Positions 51,008-61,727 of a stretch of 64,000 nt of DNA are shown here, one piece after another. Every line of letters starts with the position of its first letter. The first letter of the stretch is position 1. Both the position numbers and the translations under genes were made by a program. The DNA is from Saccharomonospora viridis DSM 43017 (GTDB lineage: Bacteria; Actinomycetota; Actinomycetes; Mycobacteriales; Pseudonocardiaceae): positions 496,001 to 560,000 of the forward strand of contig NC_013159.1 of NCBI RefSeq assembly GCF_000023865.1, given 5' to 3'. Under the pieces are notes generated by a model. It was not told the DNA's origin. It did not search any database and saw nothing but the letters and a program-made list of their open reading frames with translations.

Positions 51008-52098
51008 TCTCCTGGCGTACCGCCCTGCTTCCCCCCGCGCTGGCGATCGCGTTCGCCATGGCGTTGTCGTCCGTCGCGTTGCTCGTCTCCGGGGCGAACC
51101 CGATGGAGGCGTTCGCCGCCATGGGCGCGCAATTGTTCAAGGGCACCACGGCCGTCGACACGGTGAACCTCGCGACCGTCTACTACTTCGCGGGGTTGGC
51201 CGTGGCCATCGGGTTCCAGATGAACCTGTTCAACATCGGTGTCGAGGGGCAGTACCGGTTCGCGGCCGTGATCGCCGCCATCGTGGGGGCGGCCATGGAG
51301 CTGCCACCGGTGTTGCACGTGCTGGCCATCCTCGCGGTGGCCATGCTCTCCGGCGCCGCCTACGCGTTGCTGCCGGCGATCCTCAAGGTCACCCGTGGTG
51401 TCTCCGAGGTCATCACCACGATCATGCTGAACTCGATCGTGTTCGGCATCGTCGCCTACCTCATCAGCGCCGATCAGTTCGGCGTCCAGCGCGGGAACAA
51501 CATCAGCACCGCCCAGATCCCGGAGACCGGCTGGATCCCCGGTATTCCGCTCGGGGAGGCCGGGACGATGTTCGGTGCGGTGTTCCTCGCCATCGCGATG
51601 GGGGTGGGCTACTGGTTCCTGCTCAACCGCACCCGGTTCGGCTTCGAACTCCAGGCCAGCGGTGAATCGCCCACGGCCGCCACGGCGGGTGGGGTGAGCG
51701 CCAAGCGCATGACGATGATCGCGATGCTGCTGTCCGGTGCGGTCGCCGGGCTCATCGCGATGCCGGAACTGCTCGGCCGCGACCACGTGTACGCGATGAC
51801 CGCCACCCAGGGCTACGGCTTCACGGGTATCGCGGTGGCGCTGCTGGGCCGCAACCACCCGGCCGGGGTGGCCTTCGGTGCGTTGTTGTGGGCGTTCCTC
51901 GACAAGTCGGCCGTGTCGTTGGAGTCCATCGGCATCCCGAGGGAGATAGCCACGATCATCCAGGGCACGATCGTGCTGTCGGTCGTGGTCGCTTACGAAA
52001 TCGTCAAACGAGCGGAGCTCGCCGCTGAGCAGCGTCGGGTCGGTAGGCAGACCCGCAACGGCATGCCCGCGAGCGTGAGCCAGGGAGGTGCGGTGTGA
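51004..52098 (+). CDS. Nucleoside ABC importer permease 1
   Basis: A 364-residue membrane protein of the BPD_transp_2 family with about ten helices. NMNLFNIGVEGQYRFAAV near residue 73 and GYGFTGIAVALLGRNHPAG near 272 are the conserved features seen in YufP/NupB-type permeases. It pairs with permease 2; both ends overlap neighbours by 4 nt (ATGA and GTGA). Confidence 0.93.
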
Positions 52099-53375
52099 GC
52101 ACCACGGCCGTAGTCGAATCTCCGGACCAGACGGGCGGGACCGGCCGGGCACGGCCACCGCGGCGGAGCATGCCGGGCTGGTTGCGAGGTGTGCTGTGGG
52201 CCGTGGTGGCGATCTCGGTGCTGTCCACCACGGCCTATCTGACCGGATTGGACTCGCTCACGTCGAGCAACACCTCGCAGACCGCGTTGCGCCTGGCGCT
52301 GCCGATCCTGTTCGCCGCGCTCGGCGGGCTGTGGGCGGAACGCGCGGGTGTCATCAACATCGGGCTCGAGGGCATGATGATCCTCGGCACGTGGGGTGCG
52401 GCCTGGGGCGCCTACTACGGGGGCGTCTGGGCGGGTCTGCTCGCTGCCATCCTGTTCGGTGCGCTCGGTGGGCTGCTCCACGCGGTGGCGACGGTGACGT
52501 TCGGCGTCAACCACATCGTGTCCGGTGTGGCCATCAACCTGCTCGGACTCGGGGTGACGAAGTACCTCGCCAACATCGTGTTCGAGCCGTTGTCGGGTAA
52601 CCCGAGGCAGTCGCCGCCCGTGCCGAAGTTCGAGACGTACTCGGCGACGTTCCTCTCGGATTGGCTCGCCGAACTGGAACAGGCCCAACGGGTCGGGATC
52701 TCCGACGCGGCGGGACTGTTGCACGGTCTGGTCACGCAGGTCTCACCACTGGCCATGATCGCGCTGTTGTTGGTCCCACTCAGCTACCTCGTGCTGTGGC
52801 GCACTCGGTTCGGGCTGCGGTTGCGGTCGTGCGGGGAGAACCCGGTGGCGGCCGAATCGCTCGGGGTCAACGTGTACGTGCACAAGTACCTGGCCCTGCT
52901 GATCTCCGGGGGACTCGCGGGAATGGGCGGTGCGTCCCTGGTGCTGCTGGCCGGCGGGGCCGACTACCTGGAGAACCAGACCAACGGCCGCGGTTACATC
53001 GGACTCGCGGCGATGATCTTCGGTAACTGGCGGCCCGGCGGCCTGCTGGGTGGTGCGGCGCTTTTCGGTTACTCCGACGGTCTCCAGCTGTCGGCGGGCG
53101 GGGAGGCCGTGCTCGCGCTCTGCTACGGCGCGGTGCTGCTGCTCGCCGTGATCGCGGTGGTGCAACTGGTGCGGCGCCGGTGGCTGGCCGCCGCGTTGTC
53201 CGCTGTGGCCGCCGGGGTCCTGTATTACGTTTACTGGGCCAACGACGAGTTGCCGCGCGAGCTGATCCCCTACACGCCGCACTTCGTGACGATCATCATC
53301 TTGGCCGTGGCCGCACAGAAGCTGCGTCCGCCGAAGGCGATCGGCAAGCGGTACCGGCGTGGGGAGGATGACTGA
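52095..53375 (+). CDS. Nucleoside ABC importer permease 2
   Basis: A 426-residue membrane protein of the same family as its neighbour, in the YufQ/NupC-type group. It has a polar 35-residue N-terminal extension, AERAGVINIGLEGMMILGTWGA near residue 80 and GRGYIGLAAMIFGNWRPGG near 300. Two extra C-terminal helices precede a basic tail. It is followed after 2 bp by cytidine deaminase. Confidence 0.93.
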   Translation: MSTTAVVESPDQTGGTGRARPPRRSMPGWLRGVLWAVVAISVLSTTAYLTGLDSLTSSNTSQTALRLALPILFAALGGLWAERAGVINIGLEGMMILGTWGAAWGAYYGGVWAGLLAAILFGALGGLLHAVATVTFGVNHIVSGVAINLLGLGVTKYLANIVFEPLSGNPRQSPPVPKFETYSATFLSDWLAELEQAQRVGISDAAGLLHGLVTQVSPLAMIALLLVPLSYLVLWRTRFGLRLRSCGENPVAAESLGVNVYVHKYLALLISGGLAGMGGASLVLLAGGADYLENQTNGRGYIGLAAMIFGNWRPGGLLGGAALFGYSDGLQLSAGGEAVLALCYGAVLLLAVIAVVQLVRRRWLAAALSAVAAGVLYYVYWANDELPRELIPYTPHFVTIIILAVAAQKLRPPKAIGKRYRRGEDD

Positions 53376-53377
53376 GG

Positions 53378-53782
53378 ATGAGTGCGGAGGTGACGGCGGA
53401 CGACTGGGAGCGGCTGCGTTCCGAGGCGGTGGCGGCGGCACGGAAGGCGTACGCGCCGTACTCCGGTTTGCAGGTCGGTTCCGCCGCTTTGACCGACGAC
53501 GGGCGGATCGTCACCGGATGCAATGTGGAGAACGCCTCCTATCCGGTGGGACTGTGCGCCGAGGCCACGATGAGCGGGCAGTTGCGGTTGTCCGGTGGTG
53601 GCCGGTTCGTCGCGGTGACCTGCCGTTCCGGCGAGGGGGAGCCGTTGATGCCCTGTGGTCGTTGCCGGCAGCTGTTGTTCGAGTTCGGCGGGCCCGGATG
53701 TCTGGTCGACACCCCGCGCGGGGTGCAGCCGATGTCCGAGGTACTGCCCCAGGCGTTCGGCCCTGAGGACCTGCCGTCATGA
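53378..53782 (+). CDS. cdd: Cytidine deaminase
   Basis: A 134-residue zinc enzyme converting cytidine or deoxycytidine to uridine or deoxyuridine. CAEATMS carries the first zinc Cys and the proton-shuttle Glu (NASYPVGLCAEA), and PCGRCRQ carries the other two zinc Cys. Length suits the homotetrameric class. It overlaps deoA by 4 nt, so deamination and phosphorolysis are co-expressed with uptake. Confidence 0.96.
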   Translation: MSAEVTADDWERLRSEAVAAARKAYAPYSGLQVGSAALTDDGRIVTGCNVENASYPVGLCAEATMSGQLRLSGGGRFVAVTCRSGEGEPLMPCGRCRQLLFEFGGPGCLVDTPRGVQPMSEVLPQAFGPEDLPS

Positions 53783-55095
53783 CGGGCGAACCATTCGCCG
53801 CGGTCGATGTCATCAGGACCAAACGCGACGGTGCGGCGTTGAGCGACGAACAGATCCGTTGGGTCGTCGACGCCTACACGCGTGGCGTGGTCGCCGATGA
53901 GCAGATGGCGGCGTTGGCCATGGCGATCCTGCTGCGCGGGATGGACCGGGCCGAGATCGCGTGCTGGACCGGCGCCATGATCGACTCGGGGGAGCGGCTG
54001 TCGCTGCGTTGTTCCCGACCGCTCGTGGACAAGCATTCGACCGGCGGCGTCGGCGACAAGATCACGTTGCCGTTGGCGCCGCTCGTGGCGACGTGTGGGG
54101 CCGCCGTGCCGCAGCTGTCCGGACGCGGACTCGGCCACACCGGCGGCACGTTGGACAAACTGGAGGCCATCCCGGGATGGCGGGCCGAATTGTCGGCCGA
54201 CGAGATCAGCCGTCAGCTGGAGGACGTGGGTGCCGTCGTCTGTGCCACGACCCCGACGTTGGCGCCCGCCGACCGCAAGCTGTACGCGTTGCGCGACGTC
54301 ACCGCCACCGTCGACTCGGTACCGCTGATCGCGAGCTCGATCATGAGCAAGAAGATCGCCGAGGGTGTGGATCGGCTGGTGCTCGACGTCAAAACCGGCT
54401 CCGGGGCGTTCATGAAGACCCGTGAGCAGGCCCGGGAACTGGCCACGACCCTGGTCGAGATCGGCGCCGCTCACGGGGTGGCCACCACGGCCGTGCTGAC
54501 CGCCATGGACACCCCCTTGGGGTCCGCCGTCGGCAACGCCGTCGAGGTGGCCGAGGCCGTGGACGTCCTTCGGGGAGGCGGTCCCGCGGACGTCGTCGAA
54601 CTCACCGTGGCCCTGGCCCGCGAGATGTTGGCGCTCGCGGGATTGTCCGATGTCGACCCGGCACGTGTACTCGCCTCGGGTCAGGCGTACGAGACCTGGT
54701 GCCGCATGATCCGCGCACAGGGCGGTGATCCCGAGGCGGCACTGCCCGAACCCGCTCACGTGCACGTCGTGGAGGCCTCCGAGGCGGGCACCATGACGCG
54801 GCTGGACGCCTACGGCGTGGGTGTGGTCGCGTGGCGGTTGGGAGCGGGCAGGGCCCGCAAGGACGACCCCGTGCAGCCGGCCGCGGGCGTGCGGTGTCTG
54901 GTCAAGCCGGGGCAGCGGGTCGAAGTCGGCCAGCCGCTGTTCGAACTGCACACCGACACTCCCGAGGCCGTGGCGGCGGTTCTGCCGACGTTGCGGGCCG
55001 CGTACGACATCGACGGACACGAAACAGCCCCCGCCGCCTTGCAGGCGCGCGGGGGCGTCGTACTGGAGCGGGTGGTGAGCGGCGCGTCGGGGTGA
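53779..55095 (+). CDS. deoA: Thymidine/pyrimidine-nucleoside phosphorylase
   Basis: A 438-residue phosphorylase. KHSTGGVGDKITLPLAPLVA holds the phosphate-binding signature and SGRGLGHTGGTLDKLE the family motif. The C-terminal domain (GVGVVAWRLGAGRARKDD...GQPLFELHTD) resembles a biotinyl/lipoyl-like fold typical of these enzymes. It cleaves thymidine, deoxyuridine or uridine to free base and pentose-1-phosphate, completing pyrimidine-nucleoside catabolism begun by the transporter and cdd. Confidence 0.95.
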   Translation: MTGEPFAAVDVIRTKRDGAALSDEQIRWVVDAYTRGVVADEQMAALAMAILLRGMDRAEIACWTGAMIDSGERLSLRCSRPLVDKHSTGGVGDKITLPLAPLVATCGAAVPQLSGRGLGHTGGTLDKLEAIPGWRAELSADEISRQLEDVGAVVCATTPTLAPADRKLYALRDVTATVDSVPLIASSIMSKKIAEGVDRLVLDVKTGSGAFMKTREQARELATTLVEIGAAHGVATTAVLTAMDTPLGSAVGNAVEVAEAVDVLRGGGPADVVELTVALAREMLALAGLSDVDPARVLASGQAYETWCRMIRAQGGDPEAALPEPAHVHVVEASEAGTMTRLDAYGVGVVAWRLGAGRARKDDPVQPAAGVRCLVKPGQRVEVGQPLFELHTDTPEAVAAVLPTLRAAYDIDGHETAPAALQARGGVVLERVVSGASG

Positions 55096-55136
55096 GCCGC
55101 CCGGCCGCCCCACCACCCGGGTGTCTCAAGTGGTGC

Positions 55137-56186
55137 TCAGTCGTCGGAGTCGACGTCCGCCCCGGACTTCGACTTCGCGTCCGAGCCCTTGGCGGACCTG
55201 CCGTTGCGGCGCCGAGGCTGTCGCGGCGTGGGCGGGGCCGAGATCGCGGGCTGCGGCGCCGGGCCACCACCCAGCATCAGCTCCGCGAACGTGGCCATCG
55301 CCTCGTCGAGCTGGCCGCCGATGCGCCGCTCGGATTCCTCGTTGCTCCTGCGCACCACAGCCGCGAAGTGCTCGTTGTCCGGCTGCTGCGCCAACGTGTC
55401 CTCGACCTTCGACAGTCCCGACTTGATCGAGCCGTCGAGGTCGCCCAGCTGGGCGCCGACGTTCTCCTCGACCTTGTCGAGACGGGCCGACAGCGCGTCG
55501 AGCCTGTCGCCCAACTGTTCCAGCCGCTCGTTCAGCGTGTCGAGTCGAGCGGACGGGTCGAACGTCTCGGCGGTGTCGGTCATCGCCGAGCGCAGCGTGT
55601 CGGTGCTCGCGGTGATCCGCTCCTTGGAGTCGGAGTCGAGGCGTTCGACCCGCTCCTTGAGCGTCGTCTCCAACGTGTCGATGCGTTCGCGCAGCGGACC
55701 CTGTACCGCCGCCGGAACCGCGTCGAGCTTGGTGTCCTGCTTGTCGAGGTGGTTGCCCAACTCGTCCAGCCTGCGGTGGATGTTGGCGAGTTTGTCCTCG
55801 AGGCCGTCCATCCGGCCGGCGACACCCTCGAAGCGGGCCGCGACCCCATCGAGTCGGCCGTCCAGTTGCCCGAACGGTTTGGCGAGCTTGTCGACGATCG
55901 CCTCCACCGACCGCGCGAGGTCGGCCAGCGCGTTGTCCTGTGCCTCCAAGCGGGTCATGGCCTCGTCGAGGCGTTCCGCGAGGACACTCATCTCGGTCCG
56001 GTCGGGCAGCTCGGAGAGCCGCTTACGGACGGCGCCGAGCGAGTCCACCGGCGCGAGCCGCGCGTAGATGTCGTCCAGCGCGTCGAAGATCTGCTGCTGT
56101 TCGCTTTCTCGGACCTCGGCCGCGCGCACCAACATGTTGCGCATCCGGTCGAAGGACGGGGCTGCGAGGTGATTGTCAGTCGTCAC
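55137..56186 (-). CDS. Long coiled-coil protein, unknown function
   Basis: A 349-residue acidic protein dominated by heptad repeats from about residue 60 to 260 (LDGRLDGVAARFEGVAGRMD, LEDKLANIHRRLDELGNHLD), ending in a basic, Pro- and Ser-rich tail (TPRQPRRRNGRSAKGSD). No membrane segment or signal. It resembles apolipoprotein-like coiled-coil proteins sometimes annotated near actinobacterial nucleoside-salvage genes; a structural or DNA-binding role would be guesswork. It lies between deoA and add, on the opposite strand to both. Confidence 0.75.
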   Translation of the reverse strand: MTTDNHLAAPSFDRMRNMLVRAAEVRESEQQQIFDALDDIYARLAPVDSLGAVRKRLSELPDRTEMSVLAERLDEAMTRLEAQDNALADLARSVEAIVDKLAKPFGQLDGRLDGVAARFEGVAGRMDGLEDKLANIHRRLDELGNHLDKQDTKLDAVPAAVQGPLRERIDTLETTLKERVERLDSDSKERITASTDTLRSAMTDTAETFDPSARLDTLNERLEQLGDRLDALSARLDKVEENVGAQLGDLDGSIKSGLSKVEDTLAQQPDNEHFAAVVRRSNEESERRIGGQLDEAMATFAELMLGGGPAPQPAISAPPTPRQPRRRNGRSAKGSDAKSKSGADVDSDD

Positions 56187-56430
56187 TGCGGTTGTCCTTC
56201 ATCGGCGGGAAAAGATGGGACGTGATCGGCAGCCTAGCGATTGGTCAACTGCGGAGGGTATCGACCCCATGGCGTAACCGTATGACGTGCAACTCCGATG
56301 GTTGGATAACAAAGTGGTCACTATGTCGAGGTTCGAGTACGGAATGAGACTTCGCCCCCGAAACGGGCGATGATCGGGCATCGTTCGGATGTCACGCCGA
56401 CCGTCCGAGGGGCACAGGTACCGTCGACGC

Positions 56431-57522
56431 ATGTCGACGCGAACCGTTCCGACTCTGCAAGAACTCCGTGACGCGCCGAAGGTGCTCCTCCACGACCACC
56501 TGGACGGCGGCCTTCGGCCGGGCACAGTCGTCGAACTGGCCGAGGAAACCGGCTACGACGGGCTGCCCACCACCGACGTCGGCGAACTGAGCCGATGGTT
56601 CAAAACGGCGGCCGACTCCGGCTCCCTGGAAAGCTATCTGGAGACCTTCGCGCACACCTGTGGCGTCATGCAGACCGAGGAGGCGCTGTCGCGGGTCGCC
56701 GCCGAATGTGTCGAGGACCTGGCCGACGACGGCGTCGTCTACGCCGAGGTGCGCTATGCGCCTGAGCTGTTCGTCGAACGTGGACTGTCGCTGGAAGCCG
56801 TGGTGGAGGCCGTACAGGACGGGTTCGACCGCGGTCGCAAGGCCGCGGCCGAACGTGGGCGGAACATCCGGGTCGGGCAGTTGCTGTGTGCCATGCGGCA
56901 GCACGCGCGGGCCCGGGAGGTCGCCGACCTGACCGTGCGTTACCGCGACCGCGGTGTCGTCGGATTCGACATCGCCGGCCCCGAGGCGGGCTACCCGCCC
57001 ACCCGGAACCTGGATGCCTTCGAGTTCCTGCGGGAGAACAACGCCCACTTCACGATCCACGCGGGTGAGGCGTTCGGGCTGGCCTCGATCTGGGAGGCCA
57101 TCCAGCACTGCGGCGCCGAACGTCTCGGACACGGTGTGCGCATCGTCGACGACATCACCACGAGCGAGGACGGCGAGGTCTCACTCGGCAGGCTCGCCGC
57201 CTACGTCCGCGATCGTCGGATCCCCCTGGAGGTGTGTCCGTCGTCGAACGTGCAGACCGGTGCGGCCCCCTCGATCGCCGAACATCCGATCGGGCTGCTG
57301 GCGAAACTGCGGTTCCGGGTCACGGTCAACACCGACAACAGGTTGATGAGTGACTGCACGGTGTCATCGGAGTTCGCCGCCTTGGTCGACGCGTTCGGTT
57401 TCGACTGGGCCGATGTGCAGTGGTGCACGATCAACGCGATGAAGTCGGCGTTCATCTCCTTCGACGAGCGGCTCGACATCATCAACAACATCATCAAGCC
57501 CTGGTACGCCGAACGCGTGTGA
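56431..57522 (+). CDS. add: Adenosine deaminase
   Basis: A 363-residue zinc enzyme converting adenosine or deoxyadenosine to inosine forms. Zinc ligands HDH at residues 21-23 (LLHDHLDGG), HAGE near 210 with the catalytic Glu, LGHGVRI with the catalytic His, and NTDNRLMS with the zinc Asp. It extends the nucleoside-salvage theme of the upstream operon but has its own start region. The ATG at 56431 is preferred; the frame from 56389 adds an Arg-rich stretch. Confidence 0.95.
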   Translation: MSTRTVPTLQELRDAPKVLLHDHLDGGLRPGTVVELAEETGYDGLPTTDVGELSRWFKTAADSGSLESYLETFAHTCGVMQTEEALSRVAAECVEDLADDGVVYAEVRYAPELFVERGLSLEAVVEAVQDGFDRGRKAAAERGRNIRVGQLLCAMRQHARAREVADLTVRYRDRGVVGFDIAGPEAGYPPTRNLDAFEFLRENNAHFTIHAGEAFGLASIWEAIQHCGAERLGHGVRIVDDITTSEDGEVSLGRLAAYVRDRRIPLEVCPSSNVQTGAAPSIAEHPIGLLAKLRFRVTVNTDNRLMSDCTVSSEFAALVDAFGFDWADVQWCTINAMKSAFISFDERLDIINNIIKPWYAERV

Positions 57523-57675
57523 GGGCCGCGGACCGCCGCCGCCGGCGTGCGCGTGCCGTCGCCGGGGACGCGGTGCCGTAGTGGGCGCACGGGACGAGTG
57601 ATCGACTCGTGCTCCCCCCCGGCCCGCGATCCGCTGTGTCGGTGTCCGGGCTCGTCGCCGTCTTCCCGGTCGCTT

Positions 57676-57733
57676 GCGGTGTGGCTCCCCTCCGTCGCCG
57701 CTGCACAGCGAGCGGGGAAGGCGGCCACACCGC
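57676..57733. terminator. Bidirectional terminator between add and the acidic protein gene
   Basis: A perfect 10-bp inverted repeat (GCGGTGTGGC at 57676-57685, GCCACACCGC at 57724-57733) with an inner TCCCC/GGGGA stem, between convergent genes. The rest of 57523-57766 is featureless. Confidence 0.65.
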
Positions 57734-57766
57734 GTGTGCGACGCTCCGGCGGTGTCGATCGGGGTC

Positions 57767-59050
57767 TCAGTTGAGGTGTAGGCGGTTCTCGAACGAGTCG
57801 ACGAGGTTGCGCCACGCCTGCTGTTCGGCGTCGAACGGCGGACTCGGGGTGAGCCTGGTCGGATCGGGACGCAGCACGAACGACACCAGCCAGCCCAACC
57901 TCTCGGAGGTCGCGAGCGCCTTCGACACCTCGTCGTCACCGGCCCAGTCCGCGGCGTCCGTCAGCAGTTCCACGGCAAGTTCCAGCTGGGTGGGTTCGAT
58001 GGCGTCCACGCCCTCGGCGATGTCGTCGTCCAGGCCGGTCAGCACGTAGGTGTTGTCGGGGTCGACGTCGATCTCCAGCTCGCCCGCCGTGGCGGCGGCC
58101 AGCACCTCGTCCCACGTGGACACCTCCGCGAGGTCGGTGTGGGCGAGCTTCCCGCCGTCCGCCAGCGCCCGGGCCAGCGCCCGCTCCGACGGGTACACCT
58201 CGATGGTGCCGTTCGACCCCAGGAACACCGGGTCGTCGTCGAGGTAGCACCGAAGCGTGTAGTAGTCGCGCGAGGGCAGCACGATCTTGATGGGGTCGAT
58301 GCCGACCTCGGCCCAGAAGCCCAGCGGCTCGTCGTCGAAGTCGTCGTCCGTTACGTCGGTCTCGTCCTCGTCGTCGAAGTCGTCGCCGTCCACGGTGTCC
58401 AGGTCGTCGTCCTCGGCGTCCACCCCGGCCTCCGCCTCGGCCGACTCCTCGTGGAACGCCGCGAGCTCCTCGGTGGTCTCGTCGAGCGTCGCGGAGTCGA
58501 CCTCGGGGATCGTGACGAGTTCATCGATGGCGTCGAGGACGATGTCCCACTTCTCGGAGACGGTCACGGACAGGTCGTTCCACAGGCGGGCGCCCTCGCG
58601 CCCCGTGAACGGCAACTGTCCTTGGTTGAGCAGGGAGAACGCCTCGCAGCTGTCGAGGACCTCGTGCACCTCGTCCAGGTCGCACACGTCGGCGAGCGAA
58701 CGCACGATGTTGACGATCTCGGCGAGCTCGGCCAGCGTCCACGAGTCCGGGTCCTCGGCCACCAGCTCGGGGACGCCCACGAGGTCGTAGCAGTGGTCGT
58801 CGTCCGGGATGAGTTCCGGGACGTTGAGGGCGGGCACCGCTTCCCACGCGGGGTGGTCGATCAGGTCGTGCTGTTCGGCCGTACGCACGTACGCCGCGAG
58901 GTGGGCGGAGTCGGGGAAGGCGTAGAGATCCTCCTCGTCCCCGAGGAAGGCCTCCCACTCCTCACCGTCTTCCCGCCATCGTGGTGCCCACAGCGTTACC
59001 AGATCGCCTTGTGGCAGCCCGAGCTCGATCGGGATGATATCCTGTGCCAT
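57767..59050 (-). CDS. Acidic actinobacterial protein, sometimes labelled primosomal protein
   Basis: A 427-residue soluble protein with a very acidic middle (about residues 215-255, DAEDDDLDTVDGDDFDDEDE). The N-terminus reads MAQDIIPIELGLPQGDLVTLWAPRW; a similar segment recurs after the acidic stretch (WAEVGIDPIKIVLPSRDYYTL), suggesting two related domains. I recall similar proteins being annotated as primosomal protein in Pseudonocardiales, but I see no motif supporting that. The ATG at 59050 has GGAGG 6 nt upstream. It is divergent from the helicase gene. Confidence 0.75.
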   Translation of the reverse strand: MAQDIIPIELGLPQGDLVTLWAPRWREDGEEWEAFLGDEEDLYAFPDSAHLAAYVRTAEQHDLIDHPAWEAVPALNVPELIPDDDHCYDLVGVPELVAEDPDSWTLAELAEIVNIVRSLADVCDLDEVHEVLDSCEAFSLLNQGQLPFTGREGARLWNDLSVTVSEKWDIVLDAIDELVTIPEVDSATLDETTEELAAFHEESAEAEAGVDAEDDDLDTVDGDDFDDEDETDVTDDDFDDEPLGFWAEVGIDPIKIVLPSRDYYTLRCYLDDDPVFLGSNGTIEVYPSERALARALADGGKLAHTDLAEVSTWDEVLAAATAGELEIDVDPDNTYVLTGLDDDIAEGVDAIEPTQLELAVELLTDAADWAGDDEVSKALATSERLGWLVSFVLRPDPTRLTPSPPFDAEQQAWRNLVDSFENRLHLN

Positions 59051-59196
59051 TCCGCCCTCCGGAAACCACCTGTGCACGAGCCGGATCACTGTGGCGCTCG
59101 GAACCGGACGTGTTAGGCGAAGCCTACGGGTTCCGACTCCGAGCCGCGATCACCCCTCACGGGACCGACAACACCAGTGACACGATCTAAGGCACG

Positions 59197-61725
59197 ATGA
59201 CTGACTTTCTCACAGACCGCCTGCCCGGCGACACCGATCCGGACGCGCTCTTCGACGCTTTTTCCACATGGGTGAGTGAGCGCGGTCTCGAGTTGTACCC
59301 GGCGCAGGAGGAAGCGCTCATCGAGCTCGTCTCCGGCGCCAACGTCATCCTGTCCACGCCGACGGGTTCGGGCAAGAGTCTCGTGGCGGTCGGCGCGCAT
59401 TTCGCCGCGTTGGCCGAGGGCAGGCGCAGCTTCTACACCGCACCGATCAAGGCGTTGGTGTCGGAGAAGTTCTTCTCCCTCGTCGAGATCTTCGGGGCGG
59501 ACAACGTCGGCATGCTGACCGGTGACTCCAGCGTCAACCCCGACGCCCCGATCATCTGCTGCACCGCGGAGATCCTGGCCAACCTCGCGTTGCGGCTCGG
59601 TCCGGAGGCCGATGTCGACGAGGTGGGGCAGGTGGTGGCCGACGAGTTCCACTTCTACTCGGAGCCCGACCGGGGGTGGGCGTGGCAGGTACCGCTGTTG
59701 GAGCTGCCCAAGGCCCAGTTCCTGCTCATGTCGGCCACGCTCGGTGACGTCTCGTTCTTCGAACGGGATCTCACGCGCCGGACCGGACGACACACGGCCG
59801 TGGTGACGTCGGCGCAGCGGCCGGTTCCGTTGACGTTCCGGTACGCCCTGACGCCCATGCACGAGACCGTGTCGGAACTGCTGCACTCCGGCCAGGCGCC
59901 CATCTACATCGTGCATTTCTCCCAGGCCGCCGCGGTGGAACGTGCGCAGGCGTTGATGAGCATCAACGTGTGCACGCGGGCGGAGAAGGACGCCATCGCC
60001 GAGGCCATCGGCGACTTCCGTTTCTCCGCGGGGTTCGGCAAGACGCTGTCGCGGCTGGTGCGGCACGGCATCGGCGTGCACCACGCGGGCATGTTGCCGA
60101 AGTACCGGCGTCTGGTCGAGCAGCTGGCGCAGTCCGGTCTGCTCAAGCTGATCTGCGGTACCGACACGCTCGGCGTCGGCATCAACGTGCCCATCCGCAC
60201 CGTGGTGCTGTCGTCGTTGACGAAGTTCGACGGCACCCGACAGCGACACCTCAAGGCGCGGGAGTTCCACCAGATCGCCGGCCGCGCGGGCCGGGCCGGC
60301 TACGACACCGACGGCTACGTGGTCGTGCAGGCGCCCGATCACGTCATCGAGAACGCCAAGGCGCTGGAGAAGGCCGGGGACGACCCGAAGAAGAAACGCA
60401 AGATCGTGCGCAAGAAGGCGCCGGAGGGGTTCGTCAACTGGACCGAGAGCACCTTCGAACGTCTCGTCGCCGCCGAACCGGAGCCGCTGGTCTCCAGTTT
60501 CAAGGTGACGCACTCGATGCTGCTCAACGTCATCTCGCGACCCGGGGACGCCTTCGCGCACATGCGGCGTCTGTTGGAGGACAACCACGAGGACCGACCC
60601 TCCCAGCGCAAGCACATCCTCCGGGCCATCGCCATCTACCGCGCGCTCCGTGCCGCCGGTGTGGTCGAGGAGCTGGACGAGCCGGACGAGGAGGGCCGTC
60701 GTGTCCGGCTGACCATGGACCTCCAGCTCGACTTCGCGTTGAACCAACCTTTGTCGCCGTTCGCGTTGGCCGCGATAGAACTGCTCGACCCCGAGTCGCC
60801 GTCGTACGCGCTCGACGTGGTCTCCATCGTGGAGGCCACGGTGGAGGACCCGAAGCAGGTGCTGTCCCAACAGCAGTTCAAGGCGCGTAACGAGGCCCTC
60901 GCCGAGATGAAGGCGCAGGGCATCGACTACGAGCAGCGCATGGAACTGCTGGAGGACATCACCTACCCCAAGCCGCTGGAGGAGTTGCTGGAGGCGGCGT
61001 ACTCCCGCTACCGGCAGGGGCATCCGTGGGTGGCGGACTACGAGTTGTCGCCGAAGTCCGTCGTCCGCGACATGTACGAGCGGGCGATGAACTTCGTCGA
61101 GTACATCAACTTCTACGGCCTCGCGCGGTCGGAGGGTGTGCTGCTGCGCTACCTCGCCGACGCCTACGACGCGCTGCGGCGGACCGTGCCCGACGAGGCC
61201 AAGACGGAACCGCTGCAGGACCTCATCGAATGGTTGGGGGAGCTGGTGCGGCAGGTGGACTCCAGCCTGTTGGACGAGTGGGAGGCGTTGCGCCACCCCG
61301 ACGAGGTCGAGCTCGACGAGAGCGGCAGGCCGGAGTTGCCGGAGGGGCCGCCGCCGGTGACGTACAACGAACGTGCGTTCCGCGTCCTGGTGCGCAACGA
61401 GATGTTCCGTCGGGTGCAGCTCGCCGCGCGGGAGGACTACGAGACGCTCGGCCGGCTCGACGCCGATTCGGGGTGGGACGCCGAGGCGTGGGAGGACGCG
61501 CTCGCGGACTACTACGACACCTACGACGAGATCCTGACCGACGCCGACGCGCGTGGTCCCGGACTGTTGCTCATCGAGCAGGAGCGGGACGTCTGGCGGG
61601 TGCGACAGATCTTCCACGACCCCGAGGGCAACCACGACTGGGGCATCAGCGCGGAGGTGGACCTCGCCGCCTCCGACGAGGCCGGAACCCCCGTCATCCG
61701 CATCACGGACGTCAACGAACTCTGA
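59197..61725 (+). CDS. Ski2-like DEAD/DEAH-box helicase with DUF3516 domain
   Basis: An 842-residue SF2 helicase. Motifs are STPTGSGKSLVA (I), APIKALVSEKF (Ia), DEFHF (II, in place of DEAD/DEVH), LMSATLG (III), CGTDTLGVGINVPIRTV (V) and HQIAGRAGRAGYD (VI). The C-terminal half matches the actinobacterial DUF3516 helicases, related to Ski2/HelY and probably acting on RNA; the substrate is inferred. The ATG at 59197 lies 146 bp from the divergent gene. A 21-bp repeat array begins 2 bp after its stop. Confidence 0.92.
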   Translation: MTDFLTDRLPGDTDPDALFDAFSTWVSERGLELYPAQEEALIELVSGANVILSTPTGSGKSLVAVGAHFAALAEGRRSFYTAPIKALVSEKFFSLVEIFGADNVGMLTGDSSVNPDAPIICCTAEILANLALRLGPEADVDEVGQVVADEFHFYSEPDRGWAWQVPLLELPKAQFLLMSATLGDVSFFERDLTRRTGRHTAVVTSAQRPVPLTFRYALTPMHETVSELLHSGQAPIYIVHFSQAAAVERAQALMSINVCTRAEKDAIAEAIGDFRFSAGFGKTLSRLVRHGIGVHHAGMLPKYRRLVEQLAQSGLLKLICGTDTLGVGINVPIRTVVLSSLTKFDGTRQRHLKAREFHQIAGRAGRAGYDTDGYVVVQAPDHVIENAKALEKAGDDPKKKRKIVRKKAPEGFVNWTESTFERLVAAEPEPLVSSFKVTHSMLLNVISRPGDAFAHMRRLLEDNHEDRPSQRKHILRAIAIYRALRAAGVVEELDEPDEEGRRVRLTMDLQLDFALNQPLSPFALAAIELLDPESPSYALDVVSIVEATVEDPKQVLSQQQFKARNEALAEMKAQGIDYEQRMELLEDITYPKPLEELLEAAYSRYRQGHPWVADYELSPKSVVRDMYERAMNFVEYINFYGLARSEGVLLRYLADAYDALRRTVPDEAKTEPLQDLIEWLGELVRQVDSSLLDEWEALRHPDEVELDESGRPELPEGPPPVTYNERAFRVLVRNEMFRRVQLAAREDYETLGRLDADSGWDAEAWEDALADYYDTYDEILTDADARGPGLLLIEQERDVWRVRQIFHDPEGNHDWGISAEVDLAASDEAGTPVIRITDVNEL

Positions 61726-61727
61726 CG